This document shows, piece by piece, positions 24,712-36,400 of a stretch of 64,000 bases of DNA. The translations under genes and the position numbers were made by a program. Position 1 is the stretch's first letter. The number at the start of each line of letters is the position of its first letter. The notes beneath the pieces are model-generated. The model made no database searches, was not told where the DNA came from, and worked only from the letters and a program-made list of their open reading frames with translations. Origin of the DNA: Beaufortia kweichowensis (taxonomy: Eukaryota; Chordata; Actinopteri; Cypriniformes; Gastromyzontidae); the NCBI GenBank assembly GCA_019155185.1, contig CM032807.1:12676700-12740699 (forward strand), written 5' to 3'.

Positions 24712-25942
24712 TTACTTATTGGCTTTTTTACATGCTCCACCTTCTCTGTTCTGCAGGTACTTATCTAGCTCCGCCTCTCTCTTCACGGCTTCCGGGTTGA
24801 TTTTCGGAGCACCAGGAAAACATACCAAAACCACACTCATGTTGTCACGACTACCCTGTTGAAAGAAAAAGAAAAACAGGAGAAGTTGAAAAAGCAAGTT
24901 AGACAGAGGGTTATCCAATGTTTTATTATATTAAATATAACTGTATATTGGATACCACAACAGCTAGAACTCAATGACAACCAAAATTATGATGGGGAAA
25001 ACGCATAATCTTGTATTATATCTTGCATTGTTATTGTCCAGCTCAAGCTGTTTAGGAGCAAAGGCTAAACACTGCTTATCTAACTGACCTTACCTTGTAC
25101 AAACAAGTGTCAACAATCTCATTACACACTCTCTCCAGGTCTTCTGTCACCTCCAGACGTGAGCGCACAAAATCACATAGTTCTTCATTTGCCATAACAT
25201 CCCATATGCCATCGCAAGCCAGAATCACAAATTCATCCTCTGTCTCGGAACGTTCAATCGCACAGACTTCTGGTTCTGGGGACACCAGCTGCTCGGTGGG
25301 GCCTTTCCCATGCACACACTTGTAGTCGAAATCACCCAGAGCCCGAGAGACGGCGAGAGATCCATTGACCCGCTGGATCATCACAGAACCACCCGCATTC
25401 TGGATCCGCTCTTTCTCGAGAGGGTTACTGGGCTTATGGTCTTGGGTGAAGAAGTGAACGCGTCCCTTGCGGCTCAGCAAGGCTCTGGAGTCACCACAGT
25501 TGATGAAGTACAAATGATGGGGGGAAACCATAATGCCCACCGCTGTGGAACCGCTGCGATCCGCCCCGTGCTTGCGTTCAGACATGGCCCGCATGTGCTC
25601 GTCGATCTGCAGGAAACCTGTGCGGATTCCGCATTTCACGCTCTCTATGGAGGGCTCGTTGCCATCTGTATCCGTACCTGCTCCTCTGAAGTCCGAGTTG
25701 CTGGTGATGTGATCCAACAGATGCTCACAGCAATAACGGGCCACCTGAGAGCCTGCGTGCCCATCGTACACCGCAAAAAAAGACCAAAGGCTGAGGCCGT
25801 AAGGCAGCCCCGTCACAGCTGTGTGTGCATCCTCCATCTCTACACGCCAGCCCTGCATGCTGCTGAGTCCATAGCGCAGGTCGTTTCCCTCTCCGTGAGC
25901 ATTGTGCTTCTCCATCTTTGGCTTGTCTAAGAATGCACCCAT
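24712..25942 (-). CDS. ppm1a: ppm1a: PP2C-family protein phosphatase (PP2C-alpha), read-through short form
   Basis: Metal-dependent Ser/Thr phosphatase that in vertebrates dephosphorylates stress-kinase, TGF-beta/SMAD and AMPK-type substrates in cytosol and nucleus. The protein starts MGAFLDKPKMEKHNAHGEGN and matches mammalian PPM1A almost residue for residue, apart from a 5-residue insertion near 104-112. Visible PP2C motifs: R33, E37, D38 in the QGWRVEMEDAH block; D60-G61-H62 in VYDGHAG (metal ligand D60, catalytic His); GADRSGSTAV; NCGDSR; the NGSLAVSRALGDFDYK block; D244 in CDGIWDVM; and D287 in GSRDNMSV. Two coding exons, 25094-25942 and 24741-24855, join in phase 0. The first ends on a GTAAGG donor. 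If the second exon reads through its GTGGAG donor it stops at 24712, giving 330 aa; human PPM1A-1 is 382 aa and the short alpha-2 form is 324. The final exons (about 60 residues) were not found. Family identity is very secure; the 3' structure is not. Confidence 0.95.
24741..24855 (-). CDS. ppm1a: ppm1a second coding exon (residues 284-321)
   Basis: The acceptor TTTCTTTCAACAG is followed by GGT AGT CGT GAC, encoding GSRDNMSVVLVCFPGAPK. This contains the last conserved metal-binding Asp (D287) of the PP2C fold. It continues into the EAELDKYLQNRE helix that aligns with human EAELDKYLECRVEE. A GTGGAG donor after 24741 would give the same phase as the mammalian exon boundary. No downstream partner exon was recognised. 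Confidence 0.9.
25093..25095 (-). other. ppm1a: ppm1a exon 2 splice donor
   Basis: AAG followed by GTAAGG on the minus strand, marking the end of the large catalytic exon. The intron to the next exon is about 240 nt. Confidence 0.8.
25094..25942 (-). CDS. ppm1a: ppm1a first coding exon (residues 1-283)
   Basis: 849 nt, from the ATG at 25942 to an AAG codon followed by donor GTAAGG. It encodes most of the catalytic domain. The exon is clearly richer in GC than its AT-rich flanks. A likely acceptor (pyrimidine tract ending GATAG) lies about 20 nt upstream of the ATG, so the 5' UTR continues into a separate exon. The long open frames on the opposite strand here are shadows of this exon. Confidence 0.95.
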
Positions 25943-26377
25943 TCTTCTTATTTTGCTCTATCACCAGCATGACCGGAAGACAAAAGGAGCATAAGGTGGT
26001 TATTCAAGTACTCATCACTGACCAAATAACGACATACACATATGATGCACATATCCATATTATGATTTATATGATAAGCCACAGAAGCAATAAATAGCGC
26101 AAGATTGCGCAAGTTGGATCATAGTAAAGTTATTTGTGCAAAAATAGTACAAGCATGGACTGATGTTATGTAAAGGTTGGGTTCCCTTAAAAAACTAATT
26201 TCTTCTCAAAAGCCAAAAGAACACACCTTTATGGTGTTAAAGCAACTATGATGTGTTCGCAGATAAAGCCACTGCCCTGATTAACATACACAAACCGCTG
26301 CAAACCCACATACTGTAGCAATGACAGGCTAACTCTCACCATTTAACATAGTACGCCAGTGTCATTATATCACTTAC

Positions 26378-26860
26378 CCAGCTTCCCAGCGTTCTCTGCT
26401 GAATGGAAAAACGCCAAAAAGCAGGCACAAAAACCGCAGACAACAGCCTTAATATCACTTCGCAGGACTAGACAGGAAAACTATAAAGCGAAGGTTACGC
26501 TGACAGCCACAACACGCGTAAATCGATGGCTAGCCAATTAGCCAGCTAACTAACGACAACAGGCTAAAACTGGAGACGCTGGTATGGTAGGAAAATAAAA
26601 AATAACACGTATACATTGCTCGATATGCATCACATAAGCCCATTAAGGGAGTCCGCAGCTGGGCGGAGGGGCATTTTCTGGCTCCGGTGTTTTTGTTTTC
26701 CCGAGGGGGGGCTACCGGAGCCTCGCGCTCGGCTCTCTCTCTTGTCTCTTTCGGAGCGCGAATGCGTTTGTTTGAGACCCGGATGCTGCGGCGGATTGCG
26801 CGCGTTCATTTTTTTTCACAATATGTTACATCATTGCCACGCAAGTGAGCGCTGGAAATA
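26378..26860 (-). promoter_or_regulatory. ppm1a: ppm1a promoter and non-coding first exon
   Basis: A GC- and CpG-rich patch (about 26640-26800) in otherwise AT-rich DNA lies 0.4-0.9 kb upstream of the ppm1a start codon. On the minus strand it leads into sequence ending GGGAAGCTGG followed by a consensus GTAAGTG donor (exon end 26378). This fits a 5' UTR exon spliced to the acceptor just before the ATG exon. The exact start site cannot be read. Confidence 0.6.
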
Positions 26861-27769
26861 GATTCATTGATGAGAATAAACGGCTGTTCTGTGAGAGAAC
26901 GTATCAAAACTCGCTTAACTGTGGTTTTGGTGTGTCTTAGCGTTGTCAAAAATGCATATTTTACAATCAATACAATCTCAATAGTTCATTGATTGGATAG
27001 TCTTGCCATAAGCCTTCAAATAAAGCAAAACAGACTAGTAATAATAGTAATAATAAAAACTAAATACGCAGTTTGACAGGATCATTATATGATCATACTG
27101 GATTCTGACTGGCCAGTCATTTATGTTATTCCCAGATAACAATCACTCAAACTAATACCACAATGTCATTCTCTGTACTGCCAGTCAACTTGACCTTAAA
27201 ATAATTTACATACGAATAAATTAGATAGAAATATGCCTAATTAATAAGATATGAGATTAGATTACAAATTATTACATTGCGTGTTCATTATTTTTTACTC
27301 CCGTTTAGTCGAGAAAAAACAGTTTTTCCTCACAGAAGGTTTGTGTTCGTTACAAATAAGCCAATAAAAGATTTCAAATATATATGTAGTGTCCCTGACA
27401 GAGTCATTAAGACCCGATGTGGTGCGGATATACTAAGATGGTTTTAGATGCAACACAAACACAAAAGTACAACCGTAGGTAGAATTTTGTAAGTGAATGT
27501 AATTTTAGTCTTTAGACCTCTTCATGGCAAGGTCGTCGTTTTGAGTAGGGACTACTAGGGACTTCCCAGTAGTCAGGTCCCTGTAATTTCAACCAAACAA
27601 TTAAAATGCATTTATACTGTACATAACCACTGATGTCCGTCTTGTTTTTATTATTACTTATTTTATTTAACAAGTATTAATCCAGGAATAATTTAATTCA
27701 AAATATTTTACAACAGGGTTCTGTAAAAATAGCGTAATTTGTAGTACACAAATGGTTAAGTCTCGTTCT

Positions 27770-28913
27770 CTGCAACGAGTCCCGCCTCCGTAGCTCACGT
27801 CGCTTTATGATTGGCTTTGCCTTCTCTCGCTCAAGTGTGACGTAGGCTGCAGCTGCATTTGGTTGAACAAAGCGCCAAATCTCTATCAGCAAGACGCGAT
27901 GAGTGTGATGATGCAGGTTACCGGTAAGTGTGTGGAAAAAACATTTTTACCAACAGTTTTATAGACAAAAATACGCGACAAGCTGCGTCACATATTGATT
28001 CTGGGACAGTGTTTTCCCAATGCATGACAATCCTGTATTAACAGGATATGTTGCAAACTAAAAATTTTGTCTAAATACTTGTTTATTTAACGTGTTCAGG
28101 TTTTATTTGCCCTGACAGAATTTTCACTGGCATCACAAAACACTAAAACAAATAAATAAATAAAATAGACTTGTTGTATATTTGTTGGTTTTTGCTTGTG
28201 TAACGTGATTAAATAAGGTTAAATACTATTTAAAACTAACTATTATTAAAATATTTTATTGGTTAAATAAGTCAAGTAAACGGTGCTATAGGTTGTAAAA
28301 AAAGTATTATACGCTTGTGATGACATGTTTCTGTGCCCTTCATGAACACAAAATAGGATTCCTCATAGTATAGTGCCTGTAGGTGACTTAAATAGAATAA
28401 AAAAAAATCAATGGTCGTGGTCAGCGAAGTGTTGTGCTGCTATGCTTTTGTGTCATGCTGGATACAAGGCTTCATCGTAATGCTAATGACTGTAGTAAAT
28501 AATTTATCTAGGGCTGGAAGTCCAAATTAAAAGCATCTTACATTAAAGATATGCTCTCTGCAGGGTGACTTAAATGCGGCGAGCACTTAGGATAAGTAGC
28601 TCCCTTTTCTAAACACCAAATGCATTAGGCCTGAAATAGGGAACCTCCAGCTAGATTTCCATTGTGATTCTGAATTGCAGAATATAAATCAAGACAAAAT
28701 CAACCCCTGAAGCTACTACCAGGTTTTTCCACTGCAGTGTTTGTAACCAATCATGCTCAATTGGTTTAGAGCTGTAGAATACGCTATAGAAAAACTGATC
28801 TTTTTCATTCTTTGACCATTTCAGGCATCTCAAATATGACACATGAACAAGATGGAAAGGCATGGATGAACACCAAGCACTGAATTGTCAGACCGCCTGC
28901 CAAATTGTCACAG
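27770..28913 (+). CDS. two-exon small transcript with a 27-codon ORF (hypothetical micropeptide)
   Basis: A GC-richer promoter-like patch at 27780-27890 holds a CCAAT box (ATTGGC, reverse of GCCAAT) and two CRE-like ACGT sites (CACGTCG, TGACGTAG). It is followed by an ATG at 27899. The exon reads MSVMMQVT and ends at a perfect donor GTAAGTG (27924). An acceptor ttctttgaccatttcag ends at 28824, and the joined frame continues GISNMTHEQDGKAWMNTKH to TGA at 28881-28883. The second exon may end at 28913 (donor GTAAAA). The product is not recognised. It may be a real micropeptide, the 5' end of a longer gene with an upstream ORF, or a non-coding RNA. It is divergent to ppm1a, about 1 kb from its promoter. 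Confidence 0.4.
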
Positions 28914-29167
28914 GTAAAATGTGCATACCGATGTGTCACAACAATAGTGCCCACCTTTCAAATCCCAGACGGTGTATTTGGACTCTGTTGTCTGAAACAA
29001 TAACAACAACAGTTGGCGTAAATGTGGGAACGTGTGAAGCAAGTGAGTCACAGTTCACTGTCACTTCACTTCAAAAACATCTTCTGTCTCAGGAGATAAA
29101 AAGAAAAACAAACCAGGTTTGTTGCATAAAAGTCAGAAAGCTAAAAAGAAATCATTATTACTTCACA

Positions 29168-29419
29168 CACTCTAAAAAAGGATGTGTTAACAAATTTTTT
29201 GTGTTATGCTGTTTAACACATAATGTGTCATTTTGTGTTAAATACATAAAAGGGACAACACATGTTGAGTTGAAAGTAACACAAGTTGAGTTAAAAGTAA
29301 CACAAAATGTGTTGTTTTTAAATGAACACAAAGATGTGTCTAGTTAGGGACAACACATCTGTGTGTTGTCCCTAACTAGACACATCTTGTGTTACTTTAA
29401 CACATCTGTTTTTAGAGTG
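29168..29419. mobile_element. MITE with terminal inverted repeats and an internal hairpin
   Basis: The left end CACTCTAAAAAAGGATGTGT and the right end (ACACATCTGTTTTTAGAGTG) are inverted copies. Inside, an arm at 29333-29358 (GATGTGTCTAGTTAGGGACA...) is mirrored perfectly by 29364-29389. There are repeated GTTGAGTTAAAAGTAACACA units. The open frame that runs through this stretch is not a gene. No clear target duplication. Confidence 0.75.
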
Positions 29420-29739
29420 CATGAACCTTCATTCCTACATTCCATGTTTTCAGCTCCCACAGCCACTATTGCATGTACTAAAGCCAAATAGAAAGAGGAG
29501 AGTTTATTTCTCTGGATTAATCACAGTATTTTGTAGCCTTGGGGCAGTTTTGTTTACATGATTCAGAGAGGATACAGTGCTTGTGATTCATAATATGCTA
29601 AACACTGATTCAGCCTCCTTAAGCAATGAAAGAAAGCATATAGCAAGGAAAACCCTCCCAGGCAATAGTCTATTTACCAATAGTCTGCTTTTGTATGAAC
29701 CATTTGTTCATTTTGTTCCTATACAACCTTTGTACAACA

Positions 29740-29939
29740 AAATTTGTACAAATTGGTACGATCTCATTCATATATTTTAGTACAATTTGCCTTCTCCCCA
29801 GTGATGTTAGTGTTAAGGGCGGGGTTACAAATGGGCCTTCATTGTTGCTTTTTTCTCATAATCACATTTTTGGTAAGATACACATTGTATATATTCACAT
29901 GAATTAGCCACCTTGTAAAATACAAATGAGATCAGGTTG
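29740..29939 (-). mobile_element. diverged CCAGCCTGATCTCA-family MITE
   Basis: Ends with GAGATCAGGTTG, the inverted form of the family terminus. It contains GTTAAGGGCGGGGTTACAAA and TGTACAAATTGGTACGATCT, both typical of the family. Confidence 0.55.
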
Positions 29940-32919
29940 TTTTTTCTATTGATTGCTAACTGAAGTGTTTAGTTAAAGGATGTGTTAATTCATACCCTTG
30001 CCTCACTCATTTAATGCAGCAAGATAAACATATTTACATCTCTATCATCTGTTTGGTGGGGCATGGGCTTCCGAGCTTTGCTTTAATTTTAGAAAATAAA
30101 AACTTCACCAGTGAGGTACTGTTTTCATGTTCTTTGCCAAGCAGTGCTTGAAAATGTTATTGTTGTTCCTCTTCTTTTATGTTGTCACATCTCAGCCATT
30201 TCTCAAGGACAAAACAGTCTTATTTCTGCTAGTTTACTCCACAGATGGATTGTTTTTATTGTTGAACAAACAATAAACATGCTACACATACTGTATCTTC
30301 CAGCTGCCCCAGACAACAGGCAATATGTTTGCATTATAAACAATAACATTTATGTATATTGTTATTGTCTGTGCAGTTCAAGGATTGATTTGTGTCTTCC
30401 TTTATCTCATAACAAACAATTACTCAATCTGTATTTGGGATCAGCATTAGCATGTAATCGGATGCTTTATTTTATTAAAAATATTATTTTTATTAAAACT
30501 TTCATTAAAAGACGATAGTAAATAAAACACAATTGTTTTTAAGTGTGTTGCTAATATTGCAAAACTACCATCTCTTAAGATTAAAGATTAACTTTTCATA
30601 TTCAATCTTCACATCTCTGTTGCCCCACTAATACTAAAACAAAAGAAACCATCTAAGCCCTTTTTTGTTATTGCATCTTGGCAAGACCAACCAAATGAAC
30701 AACTGCAATATTCCAGGAAGCTTAATGACATAATATCTTATTCCTGTGTACAAATTTTTACCAGTGTCCCTAATTCCAGCAAGGGATTACAATCTTAAAA
30801 CGCTGTGGTTTATTAATACCAACTGAGCTTCTCTCTAATACTGTATAAGTAAAATGGTACACACAAATCCATGGCCTAATTTTTACACTTGCTTATTTGC
30901 TGTAATTCTAATCTGACATAACAGAGAGTTAAGTTGCTGTGTCTCAGTTTCTTTGTAAGGATGACCTTGCTGTTGACAGAAGCAGAGTTTATTTCTCATA
31001 GGAAGATGAGCACAATAATATGATTACTTCCTTTGTCCCTGTTTTATTTACCTCCTTTATTGCTGTTTATTCTCACAGTGGTTGTTATATGACAGTTTGA
31101 CTTTTATAAATCACACATCACTTTAATTTATTTTGCAAATAGATTTTATGTATGATGTATTCAAATTTAGTGTGTTTGCAGATGCATCTGAAATAACTAT
31201 CTAGCTTCTTTTAACGTATCAAAAACTATGCACTGATACATTTTTATTTAAAATTGTAATTTTAAAAATGTTTTAATATTAGTGACACAAATCTGTTATC
31301 TTTTTTTAACACTCAGGATATCAGGAGTGCATGTTTGCTGTATATTTGTAGATTCACCACAGTGGGCAAATCTGCCCTTGAATCGATGCTGAAGAATTAA
31401 GACAGTTCTGCGGTCAAAAGAGGTCAGTGTAGATGCAAACAACTCTCATAACATTCCATCCCATCAAATACATTATGATCAATATACTCAACCTGAAGCA
31501 TTTAGGTGTGTGAGTGAAATGGAATGCTGATGAACTATTCATGTTCTTTATGCAAACTGAATTTATAGCAGAAAACAGTAGCTCAGTGACACAGATTTAG
31601 TCAGCTTGGGACTGCATATGTGCAGGCATGCATATGTGAATAAATATAGGATTCTGACTTGACAGTGAGCAAATCAGGGGCTTGACTCCTCAATCTGCAG
31701 ATTTCATGCTGGTCACTAAGGGCACTCAGTTATCAAGCTTGGATTTTTTTCATGAATCAGATTGATTTATGTAGCTAATTGTAGATGTGTGGTTGTAGAT
31801 CTATGTCACCCATTAAAGTAAACAGTTCCCTTTCTGTGATTAAACTTACTGATGCACATCACTGATGCATGTTAATATAAAAAACAATGATGGCTGCATT
31901 TTTTTTGGCTGAAATATTCCTTTAAGTGCTATATGTGTTGATCATTTTCTAGATAAACAACAATTGTTGTGACTACACACTCATATGATACTGAGTATCA
32001 TATGCAGACACAATAGTCTCTCTTGTGGTTGTATTACAAACATAAAAAATAATACGCTGAGGCCACCTAGTGGGTATGTGTAACTACTGTTTTTAATTAA
32101 AAGCGATATTTGAAATAAAAGACTTGTTGACTGACCTATCTATCTCTATTTTATAGAGGAAATAGTAACAGTGTTTATTTTTATTGCATAGGCCAATACT
32201 ATAGGAAATGCTTTATTAAAATTAATAGAGAAAACTGATTTCTCTTCATCGTGTCTTATTACAAAGTGAGCCATTACTTCTGCTGACCACAACAATAGGT
32301 GTGTGATGCCTGCAAAAATTATTAACCGTTTCAAATGCATCAAGAGTGAAATAGTGATGCCATCTGTATGTCCTACACCAGCCACTGATCATTTTTTTTT
32401 GTTTTGTAGGTTTTAAAATATTTTATTTGGACATTAAATTAAAACTGGTCATAACCCTGGCTAGAGAACGACTATTTATTGACTGTCACTGGACTGAAAA
32501 AAAGCCTGCAAAGCTAAATGGAACATTACTTTCTATATTTTATTTGAAAGCTAGCAAGATTTATTATCCTTAACGTTTTGTGTTAGTAATATAAACAAAT
32601 TATAATTGAGTAACCAGATTTTATTTTAATAAAGCTCTTATAAGTATATATTTAAGATAAGATAAATTCAATATTGTATAAAAATACCCTTTTGATAAGC
32701 CAGTAATTTGCTAATCATTTACTGTAATTAGCTCTGACACAAGATGGCGCTGTTTTCTGAAAGTAAGGCAAAAACTGCGTTCTCAACTTAAGTTCAGATT
32801 CACTTACTGCGATTTAGGCGTGGTTGCTTTACTTCAGAATATTTATTTTACTAAAATTAAATTTCTGCTTAATGTTTCTTTTACGGTTTTTGATTTCAAC
32901 CAATCAAACAATAACAATT
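29940..32919. other. intergenic region between the small transcript and rtn1
   Basis: AT-rich with no supported exon. The open frame at 30111-30518 is AT-driven, with no recognisable protein features. CTCF-like motifs are at 32062-32074 and 32737-32750. Confidence 0.4.
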
Positions 32920-33192
32920 CTAGATGTTATACGTTTTTTTACACCTAATTTCATCACTAGCGAGTAAAGTTACAGTGTCTGTTAACCGCTGCCTGCCCAC
33001 TACGAGCCCGAGACACGGTGACGTCAGCTCCGAAACACTCAAACGAGCCATTCCCACCAGCGCGAGCCTCTGCCAGAGAGCTCGGCCTGCCCGAATACTT
33101 CACACAATTACAGACCCTGATCCGAGGAGTTCAACGGTCTTCAGCCCACTTTTCTTTAGCCTGTGCCCGCGTCTCTTTAAAAAGCATCGCAC
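32920..33192 (+). promoter_or_regulatory. rtn1: rtn1-A promoter / 5' UTR with CRE
   Basis: GC content rises sharply from about 32980. A perfect CRE palindrome TGACGTCA lies at 33019-33026, about 170 nt upstream of the start ATG. No clear TATA box. A CREB/ATF-driven start would suit a neuronal gene (inference). Confidence 0.55.
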
Positions 33193-33430
33193 ATGGACGA
33201 GCCCTCAGCAATGTCCGTGAAACCGGAGGCGGGTTCGGCTGGAGGCTGGAGTGAGGACGATCCCGAGAAGACTGATCGCTTTGGGAGCAACACGGCCCGA
33301 CGTGATGACTTTGGAGAGCAGTGGAAGATGAGAGACGTGGAGGACGATTCAAGTGAAGAGAAGCAGCTGTTCAGCCATCCCGAAAGCGCGCGGCAACCGC
33401 TCCCTGTTGTCATGGAAACTGCCTCCACAG
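33193..33430 (+). CDS. rtn1: rtn1-A coding exon 1
   Basis: Residues 1-79, acidic and charged (DDPEKTDRFG, DVEDDSSEEKQ). It ends in ACA G before donor GTAATG (phase 1). It is the first ATG after a GC-rich leader containing a CRE-like site. Confidence 0.85.
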
Positions 33431-36400
33431 GTAATGCGGGCATCCCGTCCTCTCAATGTATGCACTGCTGTGTCAGACCTCCGTGTTTAACTTCTGTTTC
33501 GACCTGGGCCTTGTTATTACCTACCCTGACTTGCTGGCTCGCTGTGTCGCAGTTAACAACTCAAAAGTTTAAGTATTTTGATACAGAGTTGTAATAATTT
33601 TATTTAAATGTGATCTTTTTTCTATAATGAACGCTAATGTATTTACTCAGATCTTGATTTATTTGTATAACAATAGAAAATAGCATGATCTACATCAATT
33701 CTAGTTGACCATTTTGCAGTGATTCAATTTCTATTATGAATACTGTTATGGATATTTTACAGTATGTGGATATATTATTCATGTTTTGTTATTATGGATA
33801 TTTAGCTGGTGTAGTTTTGGCACATGGAGTTCCTTAACTGGGAATGTTTAACTAAAATGTGAAAGTGTTCCCTTACATGTCAATATACTTTTATCTTTTC
33901 CTTTAGCTTCATTGTAATACTGGAGTGGCCTTTTACCTTATGATGTTGTGAATCACAATGCACTTGACCCTAAGTTAATTAAAGTTCCCTCACAGACAAA
34001 TGCGATCAGTGATCCATAACAGCCTGTGTATTCGACATAACTTGGTCTATTCTGTTTAATGGTCTTTAGAGTCTTGTGTCCTTCCTAGGTAGCTTATAGG
34101 TACATTTATTATAAATATCATCCCAGAAGACACTGTGTAACAACAATGTTTACAAGGAAGCATGACTCATGATAAATATGATAAATATATCAGACCAAGT
34201 TACTGTACTGTATGTCGAACAGGCAGGCTGTGGCTATGGATCAATGACCTCTAGCATTCAGTTATAAATGACTGCAATTAATTAACATTGCTGTAACAAC
34301 ACTACAAAACCTTCTGGTAGTGTCAAGAATAGAGTGTGGAAAATGCATTATACTGGGATTTGGTTTAGAATCATAGTGCTTGAAATTCATTACAATTGGT
34401 TTCTTTCCGAGCACGAACACATTGCGTAAATATTGCATGCAATTGTTACACTAACTCATGACTTAATGGATCGTAGTCATAAGATTTGATCTTTCTACAA
34501 GCCAATGCTCTGTAGCAAGCATTTAGAAGCTATTATGTGTATAATAAAACATTGTGTTTGATTAGAATTATAGATATGGAATGAAAAATATATCTTACTT
34601 TACAAAATAAAGGTGCCATGTTTCTATTGCCAGTATTCCATTGTACCTTAGCTGTGTTTGAGAGCATGGCATTTTACAGTAACCTTTAGAGATCACTTAC
34701 TGCACAGAAATCAATACTTTACACTTACATCAGAACATCTCTTTGACGTGGATCGAAATTTTGTGTAATATGAGAGTTTGGTGGCATAGAAAACCAGGGA
34801 GGGACAGTCAGCCCAATTCATCATACAAAAAGAGTCCAGAATTAATCTTTACAATTGGACAACAATAGTGCAAGTATTAGGTTTGTATCATGGGTATATT
34901 CTGATACAGTAGATAACTATACAACTAGAAAAACCATTTCTCCTTTTGATGTATATTTTAATGCTTTATTGATGAGAGTGAGAGTTTGTTGTGATGTTTT
35001 AAATGCTGCAGAATTATGTAATTGTCTTTCATGTGATGTATCACATGAAACAGAGATTGCTAAATTATTGTTGGGTAACACAAGATATTTATTTTAAGCT
35101 ATTAAACAGTGAGCTAATGTGAAAATGGTTTTGAATGTTAACATGACTATGCTTATGCTGGTACTGCGATGAAATTGCTTTTTACATTTAATTAACAACT
35201 GGATTTTTTTTAGAAATCAGATCATTTTTCCTTTTCTACATTTTACCTTTACATATGCATTAATACTAAGAAGAACAATAAATAAATAATTACAGTAATT
35301 TGCTTACTGTTATGTGCTTACTGTTATGTGATACAGTAACCTGAAAATAATCAATAAAAATCCATTAAATTTAGCACCATGGCAAGTGAGAAATATTAAA
35401 TTATAGCACAGATAAATGGCATATATTGTGACGATGACTGTTGTAGTGACTCAGTCATACACAATATTTGTGTATTTAATGCACTGTCATCATTAGTTAA
35501 CCATCAGATGGTTGGTATTAAAATGTAGCCTCCACACCACAGCTGGATACAGTGTCAGATGAATCATTTTGAATTATCATTTTAAAAGATAGCTGATGGA
35601 AATGTGAATGCTACCTCTATGCCACAGCTTTAATGATAACCTAAAAAAGATTGACATTGCCAGATTGACATTGGCAAGTGGATGAAAATCAGAGTCCTGA
35701 GGAAAGATCCTCTCATCAGACTTAAACTGTGTCATTAGCTGAATGACAGACGTCAGGCTGCTACTGTACTGTTGCACCAGTGCTTGAAACACAATACAGA
35801 CTCTGAGAGGCGGAGCTAGGACTGATGATAACCAGTCATTATCCACATTTAGGGTTTATTGTTAAACTCTATGAGATGTGTTTTCTGTCTGTTGGTGAGA
35901 GCAAGAGCACAAGGCTTGCTGCATGTTTTCTTACAAAGAAACAACTTTATAAATGGATTTTTGTACAGTGATATGAGGCATTAGAGCAATAGAAGAAGTA
36001 TAGTATAAGTATATTGACGGGAAGCTTTAAAACTCAGAATAAGGCTGTCCATTTGTGCATGAATAATTTATTGTACACAAGTGAATGACCTCTGACAGAA
36101 TTTGAACTGTATATGGTAGACAGGAAGTTGTTTTTAATGTCTTTTAGAATCTTTTATTCCTCAGTGACTGAGTAGAGAAACTGGAATGTGTGTTCATTTA
36201 CTTTCTTATGTGTAATACACACACATGTATTATACATTGTGGTGACTTTCATAAGAACATAATGACTCTTATACTGTACACTGTATTCCCCTAACCCTTA
36301 CATTTTTAAATAAGCATCATTTAGTATGTTTCATACCATATCTAAATTCTGGGGACAGCTGGTAAATAAGAATTTGACCATGACTTTGTTGTTCTGATTA

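Noticed and set aside
25310..25930. 206-codon plus-strand ORF
   Set aside because: Lies exactly antisense to the ppm1a catalytic exon; an open shadow frame due to its GC-rich codons.
28862..29347. 161-codon plus-strand ORF
   Set aside because: Second half runs through the MITE at 29168-29419 (repeated VELKVTQ units come from the DNA repeat); no protein family.
30111..30518. 135-codon plus-strand ORF between ppm1a and rtn1
   Set aside because: AT-driven frame with no motif, no repeatable domain pattern and no splice support.
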